Positions 16,466-25,111 are shown, counted from the first letter of the stretch. The stretch is DNA of 47,993 nucleotides from Patescibacteria group bacterium (GCA_028711655.1 JAQTRU010000003.1:1-47993), one strand, 5' to 3'. The notes: generated by a model from the sequence alone, not told the origin. Program-made: numbers and translations.

Positions 16466-17476
16466 ATGTTTAGAATTATAAAAAGAACAAAAAAAATTCT
16501 TTTCATTTTAATAATTTTTTTATTTCTACTGATCGTCTTGAGCCAGGGGCGAAATTATAATAAAAATGAGCTGGAATACGGACTGACTTTTTCAAAAAAG
16601 CAAGCGGAAAGCTTGGGTTTTGACTGGCGACTGGTTTATCTTTCAATTCTAGATGACCTGGGCGTAAAAAAATTGAGACTGCCGGCTTATTGGAATGAAA
16701 TTGAAACCAGCGATAACGAATTCCGATGGGAAGAAATGGATTGGCTGGTTGAGGAAACAACTAAAAGAGAAGCGGAAATTATTATCGCGGTTGGCGGCCG
16801 CCTGCCTCGCTGGCCCGAATGCCATTTTCCGGACTGGGCAGACGATCTCCCAAAGAAAGAAAGGGATGAAAAAATATTAGAATATATAAGAAAAGTTGTA
16901 AACAGGTACAAGGACAACGAAAAAATTATCGCTTGGCAGGTGGAAAACGAGCCTTTCCTTTCCCACTTCGGGGACTGCCCGAAATTGGATAAAAAATTTT
17001 TGGATGCCGAAATCGCTTTGGTCAGGCAACTTGACGACCGGCCGGTTATAATAACCGATTCCGGCGAACTGTCTCTTTGGCTGGGAGCGGCCCGGCGGGC
17101 GGATATTTTCGGCACCACCCTTTATCGCGATACTTACTCTAAATTTTTAGATAGATATATCCATTATCCGATCAACCCGGGATTTTTTCATTTCAAAAAA
17201 AACATCGTCCGTCTCTTTGCCCGTCCCAAAGACTGGATAGTGATTGAACTTCAGGCCGAACCCTGGGGACCGGTTCCTTATCAGGAAATGGTTGAAGAAG
17301 AAAAAAGCAAAACCATGGATCTGCAAAAATTCAGGGAGATTCTGGAATTCGGCCGCCTCGCCGGCTTTAGGGAATTTTATCTCTGGGGAGGAGAATGGTG
17401 GTATTGGGAAAAAGAGGCCAATAACAACCCGGCGCTCTGGAACGAGGCGAAAAGACTATTCTCTCGTCAATATTAA
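16466..17476 (+). CDS. Membrane-anchored glycoside hydrolase (clan A-like TIM barrel)
   Basis: This 336-residue protein has an N-terminal signal anchor (about 10-28) and a (beta/alpha)8 barrel. The acid/base site QVENEP (near 153-158) and a second catalytic Glu in WIVIELQAEPWGP (near 260) match GH clan A (GH5/GH42-like). The early strand GVKKLRLPAYWNEIE is also typical. It probably cleaves an external polysaccharide or remodels surface glycan. It follows the pilin gene closely on the same strand and is probably co-transcribed. The exact GH family is not resolved. Confidence 0.8.
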   Translation: MFRIIKRTKKILFILIIFLFLLIVLSQGRNYNKNELEYGLTFSKKQAESLGFDWRLVYLSILDDLGVKKLRLPAYWNEIETSDNEFRWEEMDWLVEETTKREAEIIIAVGGRLPRWPECHFPDWADDLPKKERDEKILEYIRKVVNRYKDNEKIIAWQVENEPFLSHFGDCPKLDKKFLDAEIALVRQLDDRPVIITDSGELSLWLGAARRADIFGTTLYRDTYSKFLDRYIHYPINPGFFHFKKNIVRLFARPKDWIVIELQAEPWGPVPYQEMVEEEKSKTMDLQKFREILEFGRLAGFREFYLWGGEWWYWEKEANNNPALWNEAKRLFSRQY

Positions 17477-17498
17477 AGGGTAAAAAATATTTTAATTA

Positions 17499-17635
17499 AA
17501 TTCTAAATCCTAATATCTAAATCCTAAACAAACCCAAATTAACTAAACCCAAATGTTTTAAACTAACGTTTTGAATTTTGATAATTTGAATTTTGGATTT
17601 GTTTAGAGTTTAGGATTTAGTGCTTAGAATTTATA
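17499..17635. repeat. ATTCTAAATCCTAATATC palindromic repeat, copy 2
   Basis: This is the partner of 5510-5646: the left arm TTCTAAATCCTAATATCTAA is identical, and the right arm has TTTAGGATTTAGTGCTTAGAATTT. It lies between the glycoside hydrolase and ROK genes. Confidence 0.85.
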
Positions 17636-17642
17636 ACCATAT

Positions 17643-18503
17643 ATGGACAAAACAGAAAAAGCATACACGATCGGCATTGACATCGGCGGCACCAATATGA
17701 AAGCCGTGCTTTTTGACGGAGAAAAAGTCATTGCCGATTATCTCCTGGCCACTCCAAAAGACAACTTGAGCCACTTTATCATCATGCTTTACGCTTTGGC
17801 CGAACCGCTATTAAAAAAGGCGAAACAAGACAAAGCAAAAGTTAAAGGCATCGGATTGGGGGTAGCCGGCATTATGGATGATAAAGATAAAAAAATAATA
17901 GACTCGCCCAATATAACGATTCTAAACGGCATAAAGCTGAATAACTCCCTGGAAAAAAAGACCGGATTACCGATTTCAATAGATAACGACACCAATTGCT
18001 TTTTGCGCGCCGAAATAAAGTTGGGCGCCGGAAAAAAATATAAAAATGTTTACGGAATTATCATCGGCACCGGCATTGGCGGCGCTTGGTGGATAAATGA
18101 TGAAATTTATCAGGGCAGCCACCGCGGGGCCGGCGAACCAGGCCAAATGATTATTGATTTGGAAAATAATATAGAGCTGGAAAAAGCCTACCAAAAATTG
18201 ACGCAAAACAACCCGGCCAATTTGGCGGAGGAAGCTTTTCGCGGCGACACTTTGGCCAAAAAAGCTTATGAAGAAGTTGGCCACTGCCTAGGGATAGCTT
18301 TCGCCAATATTGTTAATTTGATTGACCCGGAAGTAATTATTGTCGGAGGCAGCGTTGCTGAGTCAAGCGAGCTGTTTTTTTCCAAAATCAAAAAAATCAT
18401 GCGCGGCTACATTATGCATCCGGAAGCCAAAAAAATTAAAATCCTCAAGGGCAAACTCGGCCAAAATGCCGGCGCCATCGGCGCGGCTCTGCTAGTAAAA
18501 TAG
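17643..18503 (+). CDS. ROK-family sugar kinase-like protein
   Basis: This 286-residue protein has the ROK/ASKHA fold: the phosphate-1 motif IGIDIGGTNMKAVLFDG at about 10-26, phosphate-2 GIIIGTGIGGAWWIN near 139-153 and adenosine motif VIIVGGSVAES near 236-246. The catalytic Asp is probably in SIDNDTNCF (about 112-120). It likely phosphorylates glucose, a related hexose or N-acetylmannosamine. The conserved CxCGxxGCxE zinc site that normally follows the GE-GH motif is absent; HRGAGEPGQM is present instead of the usual GExGH. Function as a kinase is likely but not certain. Confidence 0.88.
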   Translation: MDKTEKAYTIGIDIGGTNMKAVLFDGEKVIADYLLATPKDNLSHFIIMLYALAEPLLKKAKQDKAKVKGIGLGVAGIMDDKDKKIIDSPNITILNGIKLNNSLEKKTGLPISIDNDTNCFLRAEIKLGAGKKYKNVYGIIIGTGIGGAWWINDEIYQGSHRGAGEPGQMIIDLENNIELEKAYQKLTQNNPANLAEEAFRGDTLAKKAYEEVGHCLGIAFANIVNLIDPEVIIVGGSVAESSELFFSKIKKIMRGYIMHPEAKKIKILKGKLGQNAGAIGAALLVK

Positions 18504-18522
18504 CTAACTCCTTTCGCCTTGT

Positions 18523-18551
18523 TTGACACGCAATCACCTTTATGCTATCAT
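18523..18551 (+). promoter_or_regulatory. Promoter upstream of nusA
   Basis: TTGACA at 18523-18528 and TATCAT at 18546-18551 are 17 bp apart. The predicted start (near 18558) falls directly before a terminator-like hairpin at 18561-18598. Confidence 0.7.
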
Positions 18552-18560
18552 TCCTTATAT

Positions 18561-18598
18561 AAAGGCTAGTTGTTCAATATGACAATTAGCCTTTTTCT
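18561..18598 (+). terminator. Terminator hairpin just after the nusA promoter
   Basis: AAAGGCTAGTTGT pairs with ACAATTAGCCTTT (one wobble) around an 8-base loop, followed by TTCTTT. It could simply end ROK transcription, but its position right after the promoter also allows attenuation of nusA. Confidence 0.8.
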
Positions 18599-18606
18599 TT
18601 ACTAAA

Positions 18607-18706
18607 TATTACAAATTCACAAATCAAAACACAAATTCACAAATTTTATATAAACATCTTGTTTTTATTTGTGTTATTCGTGATGATATTTGTGTATTTG
18701 TAATCC
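18607..18706. repeat. ATTACAAATTC palindromic repeat, copy 4
   Basis: This copy is nearly identical to 3748-3842 through the centre (AAATTCACAAAT, TATATAAACATCTT, TTATTTGTGTTATT) and ends GTGTATTTGTAATCC. It lies in the nusA leader. Confidence 0.8.
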
Positions 18707-18742
18707 TAATTTCTATTTACTAATTACTAATTACAAAAATAT

Positions 18743-20236
18743 ATGTCCGAACTATCAAACGCCATCAAACAAATCTGCGAGGAAAAAGGCCTGGATGAGA
18801 AGTCGGTTGTCGCTACGATTGAATCGGCTTTGGCCGCGGCTTATCGCAAAGATTTTGGCGAAAAAAACCAGAACATAAAAGTGGAATTTGACACGGAAAC
18901 CGGCAAGTCAAAGGTTTTTGACGTGAAAACCGTAGTTGAAGATCTGCCGCCAGAAGAAATCGAAGAGAACGTAGAGACGCAAAATCTTGCGTCTGAAAAT
19001 CTTGCGTCCCCTATTGATGCGCCAAAAAAAACGAAAAAGACCAAAAAAAAGGACGTAGAGACGCAAAATCTTGCGTCTGATGCAGAGACATCTGATGTGG
19101 GGACAACTGGCCAGTCCGAAGAGGAAACCCCCGTTGTGGAAGAAAAAAAATTTAACCCCAAAACCGAAATTCAAATAAGCGACGCCAAGCTAATCAAAAA
19201 AACCGCCAAGGTCGGAGACGAAATAAAAACAAAATTGGAGGTGCCAGCCGCTTACGGACGAATGGCAGCCCAAACCGCCAAACAGGTTATAGTCCAACGG
19301 CTGCGGGAAGCGGAGAGAGAAATGGTTTTTGGCGAATTCAAGGATAAAGAAAAAGAGGTCGTTAGCGGCATGGTCCAAAGGCGGGAAGGCCGGTTTGTCT
19401 TGGTTGACCTGGGCAAAACCGTGGGCTATCTGCCGACCGAGGAGCAAATTTTCGGGGAAAACTATAATCCGGGCGAAAGAATAAAAGTTTATATTAAAGA
19501 AGTGCGATTGGGCTCTAAGGGTCCGGAAATCATTTTGTCCCGGACATCCGAGGAAATATTGAAAAAAGTTTTTTATCTGGAAATTCCGGAAATTTCCAAT
19601 GGCTTGGTGGATTTAAAAGCCGTCGCCCGGGAAGCCGGTTCGCGCGCAAAAGTGGCTGTTTCGACCGATTCGGAAAACGTTGACCCGATAGGATCCTGCG
19701 TGGGCCAACGCGGCTCCCGCATCCAGACTATAATTTCCGAACTGGGCGGAGAAAAAATTGATATCATCCAGTATGATGAAAATCCTTCCAAGTTCATTGC
19801 CAACGCTCTGTCTCCTGCCAAAATTGTTTCCATAAAATTAGATGAAAAAGAAAAGAAGGCTTTTGTAAAAGTTGTGGCTGAACAGTTGTCTTTGGCAATT
19901 GGAAAAAACGGCCAGAACGCGCGCCTGGCCGCCCGTTTGACCGGCTGGAAAATAGACATTGGCGAAGCCAAAATTGAAAAAACCGAAAAGGCAGAAGAGG
20001 GCAAAGAGGGAGGAGAAGGGAAAAAAGCGGAGAAAAACGGCGAAAAGAAAAATGAGAAAAATAATAAAAAGAAAACGAAGAAAACAAAAGACGAAACTAA
20101 GGATAAAAAGGCAGAAGAGGGTGAAGAAAAAGAAGATAAGAAAGACAAGGAGAAAAAAGAAACCAAGGAAAAAATTGAGAAAAAAGAAAAAAAAGCAGAA
20201 ACAGAAAAAGAAAAGGCAATAGAAGAAAAAATGTAA
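18743..20236 (+). CDS. nusA: Transcription termination/antitermination factor NusA
   Basis: NusA binds RNA polymerase and nascent RNA and modulates pausing and termination. The 497-residue protein has the N-terminal RNAP-binding domain (1-190), an S1 domain (about 198-270, VSGMVQRREGRFVLVDLG) and two KH domains (about 275-410; GQRGSRIQTIISELGGEKIDI and AIGKNGQNARLAARLTGWKIDI). Two oddities: a 60-residue insertion near 76-135 inside the N-terminal domain, containing VETQNLAS twice and made of palindromic repeat DNA, and an 85-residue Lys/Glu tail. The normal block GRMAAQTAKQVIVQRLREAE resumes after the insertion. The gene stands alone; rimP and infB are not adjacent. Confidence 0.97.
   Translation: MSELSNAIKQICEEKGLDEKSVVATIESALAAAYRKDFGEKNQNIKVEFDTETGKSKVFDVKTVVEDLPPEEIEENVETQNLASENLASPIDAPKKTKKTKKKDVETQNLASDAETSDVGTTGQSEEETPVVEEKKFNPKTEIQISDAKLIKKTAKVGDEIKTKLEVPAAYGRMAAQTAKQVIVQRLREAEREMVFGEFKDKEKEVVSGMVQRREGRFVLVDLGKTVGYLPTEEQIFGENYNPGERIKVYIKEVRLGSKGPEIILSRTSEEILKKVFYLEIPEISNGLVDLKAVAREAGSRAKVAVSTDSENVDPIGSCVGQRGSRIQTIISELGGEKIDIIQYDENPSKFIANALSPAKIVSIKLDEKEKKAFVKVVAEQLSLAIGKNGQNARLAARLTGWKIDIGEAKIEKTEKAEEGKEGGEGKKAEKNGEKKNEKNNKKKTKKTKDETKDKKAEEGEEKEDKKDKEKKETKEKIEKKEKKAETEKEKAIEEKM
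18971..18994. repeat. GTAGAGACGC repeat inside nusA, unit 1
   Basis: GTAGAGACGCAAAATCTTGC then GTCT is one palindromic unit of the 2426-2459 family, read in-frame as VETQNLAS. A partial TTGCGTC copy follows directly. Confidence 0.8.
19055..19078. repeat. GTAGAGACGC repeat inside nusA, unit 2
   Basis: This unit is identical to the first over 24 bp and is in the same reading frame, again encoding VETQNLAS. A degenerate GCAGAGACATCTGATG follows. Confidence 0.8.
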
Positions 20237-20239
20237 TAA

Positions 20240-20336
20240 TCCGAATCTACGAATTAATCCGAATGCTCCGAATTTTTAAATCACAGCATTCGGAGCATTC
20301 GGATAATAATTCGGATTAATTAGGATTAATTTAATA
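20240..20336. repeat. AATCCGAAT...ATTCGGATT palindromic repeat, copy 2
   Basis: This ~97-bp palindrome has CCGAATGCTCCGAAT and its complement ATTCGGAGCATTCGG flanked by ATTCGGATTAAT blocks. The 24545-24640 copy shares the arms. It separates nusA from hppA. Confidence 0.85.
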
Positions 20337-20356
20337 ATTTAAAAAACAAAAAACCT

Positions 20357-22330
20357 ATGCAACTAGAACTTTTAACCGCGATTATCGCTCTAGCCGGCCT
20401 GGCCTTTGCCGGTTGGCTGGCTCACCAGCTTAAAAAGCAGGCTGTTTCTGATGAAAAAGCCGGAGAAATTTCCGGTTATATTCACGAAGGCGCCATGGCT
20501 TTCCTTAATAAGGAATACAAGATTTTGGGCATTTTTGTCATCGTGGTAGCTGCTATCATTTGGTTTACTCCGGGCCTAAGCTACCAAACCGCCATCTGTT
20601 TTTTGGCCGGAGCGATTCTTTCAATCCTGGCCGGCAATATCGGCATGCGCATCGCCACGACCGCCAACGTAAAAACAGCTGAAGCGGCCAAAGAGAGTTT
20701 GGACAAGGGCTTGGGAGTGGCCTTTTCTTCCGGCAGCGTTATGGGTTTAACCGTGGTCGGCCTGGGGCTTTTAGGCGTGAGTTTGGCTTATTATATTTTT
20801 CGGGATCCAAACGTAATTTACGGTTTCGGTTTCGGCGCTTCTTCAGTCGCGCTTTTTGCCCGCGTTGGCGGCGGCATTTATACCAAGGCCGCGGATGTGG
20901 GCGCGGACCTGGTCGGAAAAGTTGAGGCCGGCATTCCGGAAGATGATCCGAGAAATCCGGCCACAATCGCCGACAATGTCGGTGATAATGTCGGCGACGT
21001 AGCCGGCATGGGCGCTGACCTTTTTGAAAGTTATGTTGATTCCATTATCGCGGCCATGGCCTTTGGAGTTTTGACTGTCGCCACTTTCGGGCCCAAAGCC
21101 GTGGTTCTGCCCTTGCTACTGGCCGCTACCGGAATCATTGCGGCTATTTTGGGAAACTTCATCGTCAAATTATCCAAAAACAGCAAGCCGCAAGCGGTTC
21201 TAAACCGGGGAATTTTCTCGGCCGCGATCTTGATGGCTATCGGCGCTTATCCGGTAATTTTTTATACTGTGGGAAAAATAGGCGTTTATTGGGCGCTTCT
21301 TACCGGTTTAATTTCCGGCATCGCTATCGGCTTAATAACGGAATACTACACTTCGGATAAAAACAAACCGGCCCAAGGCGTGGCCAATGCGGCCAAAAGC
21401 GGAGCCGCCACCAATATTATCGCCGGCCTGGCGCTGGGTATGATGAGCACGATTGTGCCGGTCTTGGTTGTTTGCCTGGCTATCTTTTTATCCTTTAAAC
21501 TGGCCGGACTGTTCGGCATTGCCATTGCCGCGGTCGGCATGCTTTCTACTCTGGGCATTACTCTGGCCACCGACACTTACGGTCCGGTTGCGGATAATGC
21601 CGCCGGTATTGCGGAAATGGCGGGCATGGGCCCGGAAGCCAGAAAAAGGGCGGAAGAACTGGACGCGGTCGGCAACACCACGGCCGCCATCGGCAAAGGT
21701 TTTGCCATTGGCTCGGCCGCTTTAACCGCGTTGGTTCTGCTCGTAAGTTTTGGCCAAGCCGTTAATCTGCAAATAGTCAATTTACTTGATGAAAAAGTTT
21801 TAATCGGCTTATTCATCGGCGGCTTATTGCCTTGTATTTTCTCTTCCCTTTCCATGAAAGCTGTGGGCGAAGCCGCGGCCGATATGGTCGCAGAAGTAAG
21901 GCGCCAATTCAAAGAAATTCCGGGAATTATGGAAGGAACCGGCAAGCCGGATTACAAGCGCTGCATTGATATCTCAACCGAAGCCGCCCTGAAAAAAATG
22001 ATTGCTCCGGGCTTGATAACCGTGGCCGCTCCGGTCGTGGTCGGTTTTATTTTAGGACCCGAAGCCTTAGTCGGACTTCTGGCCGGCGCTTTGGTCGTCG
22101 GTTTCTTGCTCGCCGTTATAATGGCTAATGCCGGCGGGGCCTGGGATAATGCCAAAAAATACATTGAAGCCGGCAATCTGGAAGGCAAGGGTTCGGACAC
22201 TCACAAGGCCGCGGTCGTGGGCGACACGGTCGGCGATCCGTTCAAGGATACCTCCGGCCCGAGCTTAAATATCTTGATCAAGTTAATGTCCATAGTCTCC
22301 CTTATCATCGCTCCGCTCTTAATTCTGTAA
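20357..22330 (+). CDS. hppA: Membrane-bound ion-translocating pyrophosphatase
   Basis: This 657-residue integral membrane enzyme hydrolyses pyrophosphate and pumps H+ or Na+ across the membrane. About 16 TM segments are visible. Signature motifs are intact: [41 protein letters not shown] (near 203-223), the [10 protein letters not shown] loop and the final [20 protein letters not shown]. Alanine rather than lysine after GNTT fits the K+-dependent subfamily. H+ versus Na+ specificity cannot be read securely from this sequence. Length is normal. Such a pump could salvage energy from PPi made by polymerases and tRNA synthetases in a cell with limited metabolism. Confidence 0.97.
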   Translation: MQLELLTAIIALAGLAFAGWLAHQLKKQAVSDEKAGEISGYIHEGAMAFLNKEYKILGIFVIVVAAIIWFTPGLSYQTAICFLAGAILSILAGNIGMRIATTANVKTAEAAKESLDKGLGVAFSSGSVMGLTVVGLGLLGVSLAYYIFRDPNVIYGFGFGASSVALFARVGGGIYTKAADVGADLVGKVEAGIPEDDPRNPATIADNVGDNVGDVAGMGADLFESYVDSIIAAMAFGVLTVATFGPKAVVLPLLLAATGIIAAILGNFIVKLSKNSKPQAVLNRGIFSAAILMAIGAYPVIFYTVGKIGVYWALLTGLISGIAIGLITEYYTSDKNKPAQGVANAAKSGAATNIIAGLALGMMSTIVPVLVVCLAIFLSFKLAGLFGIAIAAVGMLSTLGITLATDTYGPVADNAAGIAEMAGMGPEARKRAEELDAVGNTTAAIGKGFAIGSAALTALVLLVSFGQAVNLQIVNLLDEKVLIGLFIGGLLPCIFSSLSMKAVGEAAADMVAEVRRQFKEIPGIMEGTGKPDYKRCIDISTEAALKKMIAPGLITVAAPVVVGFILGPEALVGLLAGALVVGFLLAVIMANAGGAWDNAKKYIEAGNLEGKGSDTHKAAVVGDTVGDPFKDTSGPSLNILIKLMSIVSLIIAPLLIL

Positions 22331-22332
22331 TT

Positions 22333-22625
22333 CCCTTTTAACCCCCTTTCGTTAAAGGGGGACTAAGGGGGATTAAGGGGGCGGAGGATTTTTCCTGTCA
22401 TCGCAAGCCCATTTCCTCTTTTGTCATTTCGGCCTCCTCTCTTTTTGTCATCCCGGGCTTGACCCGGGATCCAGGGTGCAGTGGCACGAACATTTTATTT
22501 CTCCATAATTTTAATAGACCAAACTTCCTACGGACTAATCCTGGATTCCCGCTTTCGCGGGAATGACAAAAAAAGGAGTGCAATAACAAAATACCCCCTT
22601 GATAAAGAGGGCGAGGGGGATTAAA
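22333..22625. repeat. Repeat-filled intergenic region
   Basis: About 300 bp hold no gene. CCCCCTTTCGTTAAAGGGGG and AAGGGGGATTAAGGGGG units begin and CCCCCTTGATAAAGAGGG ends the region. Between them (22448-22568) are two inverted dRS3-like units: GTCATCCCGGGCTTGACCCGGG then CTGGATTCCCGCTTTCGCGG ending in GAATGAC. Both families recur elsewhere in this window. Confidence 0.8.
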
Positions 22626-22629
22626 AAAT

Positions 22630-23169
22630 ATGAAAGGCTTCTTAGCTTTAGCAAAATCTAGGCGCAGCGTCAGGCAGTACAAGCAAGAGAAAATTCCCAG
22701 AGAGCAGATTAAAAAAATAATAGAAGCCGGCATCTGGGCGCCCAGCGCTATGAATCTCCAGCCCGTAAAGTTTTTTGTTTTAGAAGACCCGGAAAAAATA
22801 AAACTGGCCTCGGATAAGATAAAGGAGGCAAGATTGAAAGCCGGACAAAGTCTTTGGCGGGCAGAACTTCCAGACCCGCTTTTCTACCAAGCACCGGTTG
22901 TAATTTTTCTCTGCATTAGCGAACCAAAAAATAGGTATAATTTAGCCGACGTCGCTTTTGCCTGCCAGAACTGCCTGCTCCAAGCCCGCGAATTAAACTT
23001 AGGAACAGTTGCGGTTGGGCAAGCTACTATGTTAGAAGATATGCCAGAAGTAAAAAAAGAATTGGGCATTCCGGCTGATTGGAAAATTTTTCTTTCTTTT
23101 TGTCTTGGCAAAACCGATAGTTTTCCCGAAGCGCCGGAAAGAAAAAAGCCGGAGGTCGTGTTTGGATGA
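22630..23169 (+). CDS. Nitroreductase family protein (FMN-dependent)
   Basis: This 179-residue protein belongs to the FMN-binding nitroreductase/SagB-like family. The opening FLALAKSRRSVRQYKQEKIP with Arg-Arg/Ser contacts to FMN, the IIEAGIWAPSAMNLQPVKFFVLE block and the C-terminal GTVAVGQATMLEDMPEVKKELGIP are all typical. It probably uses NAD(P)H to reduce quinones, nitroaromatics or another small substrate. It ends in TGA, so UGA is a stop in this organism. It is flanked by repeats and stands between hppA and tig. Confidence 0.92.
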   Translation: MKGFLALAKSRRSVRQYKQEKIPREQIKKIIEAGIWAPSAMNLQPVKFFVLEDPEKIKLASDKIKEARLKAGQSLWRAELPDPLFYQAPVVIFLCISEPKNRYNLADVAFACQNCLLQARELNLGTVAVGQATMLEDMPEVKKELGIPADWKIFLSFCLGKTDSFPEAPERKKPEVVFG

Positions 23170-23256
23170 AACCTGCGATTGTAATTATATAAATTTCAGT
23201 TGCAGTCATTAACAGAGGCGACGGCAAAAAAACTTATAATTTGTAACAATTATATT

Positions 23257-24543
23257 ATGGACATCACCAAAAAAGACTTAGTCAAATCGCAAATTGAACT
23301 GACGGTGGAATTATCTTTGGCCGAATTTAAGCCCTACATAGAAAAAGGCGTGAAAAAGGTAAGCGAGGAAGTTAAGATTGAGGGCTTTCGGCCGGGCAAA
23401 GTCCCGTTTGCTGTTTTAAAGCAAAAAATCGGGGAAATGACGATTTTGGAAGAAGCGGCCAATATTGCCATTAATAAAACGCTTCCAAAAATCTTGGAAG
23501 AAAACACGGATAAGCAAATAATCGGCCAGCCCCGGGTTGATATCATAAAACTGGCCCCGGAAAATCCTTTGGTTTTTAAAATTACCTTGTCAGCCCTGCC
23601 GGAAGTAAAGCTGTTTGATTATAAAAACGCCAAAGTAAAAAGAGGAAAGAAAGAGGTAAAAAACGAGGAAGTAAAAAAAATATTGGATAATCTAAGGGAA
23701 ATGCGCGCCAAAGAAGTAATCGTTGAGCGAGCCGCCAAAGAAGGCGATAAGGTTATTGTTGATTTGGAAATGTTTCGGGATAACGTGCCCCTGGAAGCCG
23801 GCCAAGGCAAAGGCACAGCTGTTATTTTGGGTAAGGATTATCTTATTCCGGGCTTTGACGCGAAATTAGTCGGAATAAAAAAAGATGAGGCAAGAGAATT
23901 TGACCTGCCTTATCCGGCTGACCATTATGACAAAAATCTGGCCGGAAAATTAGTCCAGTTCAAAGTCAAGGCAAAAGAAATCTTTGAGCGGCAGGTGCCG
24001 GAAATAAATAACGAGACAGCCAAGGCTTTTGGCGCCAAGTCGGTTGAAGAATTGGAAAAAAATATCAGGCATAATTTGGAAGAGGAAAGAAAGCGGGAAG
24101 CCGAGCAGGAATTGGAAATAAAAATTATTGATAAAATTTTAGAAAAAACCAAGTTTGGCGACATTCCGGAAATTTTAATTAACCACGAAACCGAAGCCAT
24201 GCTTCATGAGTTGGAGCACACCATAGAAAGCCGCGGCGGAAAATTTTCCGATTATCTTTCCAGTTTAGGAAAAACCCGGGACCAGCTTATACTTGATCTC
24301 CTGCCCAATGCCGTTAAAAGAGTAAAAAGCGCTTTGGCCATCAGGCAAATTGCGGTTGAAGAAAAATTTACTGTGAGCGAAAAAGAAATTGATGAAAAAA
24401 TCGAAGAGCTCCTAAGGCAATACAAGGGCTACGAAAAAGTTGAGGAACGGGTTAAAGAACCAAATTACAGACTCTACCTTCACAATTCCTTGATTAACAA
24501 CAAAGTGGTGGAAAAACTGAAAGAGTGGAATACGGAGAAATAA
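23257..24543 (+). CDS. tig: Trigger factor chaperone
   Basis: Trigger factor is the ribosome-bound chaperone with peptidyl-prolyl isomerase activity. The 428-residue protein has the ribosome-binding N-domain (1-115) with its signature EGFRPGKVP near 45-53, the FKBP-like PPIase domain (about 150-235, with GDKVIVDLEMF and LIPGFDAKLVGIKKDE) and the alpha-helical chaperone domain to the end. The start at 23257 (MDITKKDLVKSQIEL) matches the family; a frame 57 bp further upstream is open but not homologous. No clp gene follows, unlike in many bacteria. Confidence 0.95.
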   Translation: MDITKKDLVKSQIELTVELSLAEFKPYIEKGVKKVSEEVKIEGFRPGKVPFAVLKQKIGEMTILEEAANIAINKTLPKILEENTDKQIIGQPRVDIIKLAPENPLVFKITLSALPEVKLFDYKNAKVKRGKKEVKNEEVKKILDNLREMRAKEVIVERAAKEGDKVIVDLEMFRDNVPLEAGQGKGTAVILGKDYLIPGFDAKLVGIKKDEAREFDLPYPADHYDKNLAGKLVQFKVKAKEIFERQVPEINNETAKAFGAKSVEELEKNIRHNLEEERKREAEQELEIKIIDKILEKTKFGDIPEILINHETEAMLHELEHTIESRGGKFSDYLSSLGKTRDQLILDLLPNAVKRVKSALAIRQIAVEEKFTVSEKEIDEKIEELLRQYKGYEKVEERVKEPNYRLYLHNSLINNKVVEKLKEWNTEK

Positions 24544-24544
24544 T

Positions 24545-24640
24545 ATAATAATCCGAATTAATCCGAATTTTTATCCGAATGCTCCGAATGCCTTTTCTGA
24601 TAATTCGGAGCATTCGGATTATTCGTAGATTCGGATTATC
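24545..24640. repeat. AATCCGAAT...ATTCGGATT palindromic repeat, copy 3
   Basis: This ~96-bp palindrome contains ATCCGAATGCTCCGAATG and its complement ATTCGGAGCATTCGGATT, as in 20240-20336. It lies between tig and smpB. Confidence 0.85.
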
Positions 24641-24643
24641 ATT

Positions 24644-25108
24644 ATGCCTATTTTAGCGGTAAACAAACGAGCCAGCTTTGACTATAATATCGGCGACAAG
24701 TACGAAGCCGGAATAATTTTAGCTGGACATGAAGTAAAATCAGTAAAAACCGGGCATATAAGCTTAAAGGGAAGCTATGTTACTTTAAAACAAACGCAAA
24801 AAAACAAACAGCCGCAGGTATACCTGATTAACGCCCATATCCCTTTATACAAGCACGCCGGAACTATCGCTGATTATGACTCGACCCGGCCGCGCCAGCT
24901 CTTGCTTAACAAAAAAGAAATAAAACATCTCGTTGGCAAGCGGCAGGAGCAAGGATTGACATTAGTGCCTTTAAAAATATATACTAAACATAGTTTTGTA
25001 AAACTGGAATTCGGCTTAGGCAGGGGCAAAAAGAAGTACGACAAACGCGAGACAATCAAGAAAAGAGAGGTAGACCGCAAAATCCGCACTTTAACAAAAC
25101 GACGGTAG
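24644..25108 (+). CDS. smpB: SsrA-binding protein SmpB
   Basis: SmpB binds tmRNA and carries it to stalled ribosomes. The 154-residue protein shows the OB-fold core: AVNKRASFDYNIGDKYEAGI, LAGHEVKSVKTGHISLKGSY and the HIPLYKHAG strand, then the basic tail KKYDKRETIKKREVDRKIRT. Length is normal. The tmRNA gene follows about 120 bp downstream, a common arrangement and strong support for both calls. Confidence 0.97.
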   Translation: MPILAVNKRASFDYNIGDKYEAGIILAGHEVKSVKTGHISLKGSYVTLKQTQKNKQPQVYLINAHIPLYKHAGTIADYDSTRPRQLLLNKKEIKHLVGKRQEQGLTLVPLKIYTKHSFVKLEFGLGRGKKKYDKRETIKKREVDRKIRTLTKRR

Positions 25109-25111
25109 ACG

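Noticed and set aside
19573-20166. Long minus-strand frame over nusA
   Set aside because: It is the antisense shadow of the K/E-rich tail, made of Ser/Phe low-complexity sequence; NusA is unambiguous.
22630-23169. Alternative genetic code with UGA as glycine
   Set aside because: The nitroreductase ends at TGA at its natural C-terminus and no gene has internal TGA.
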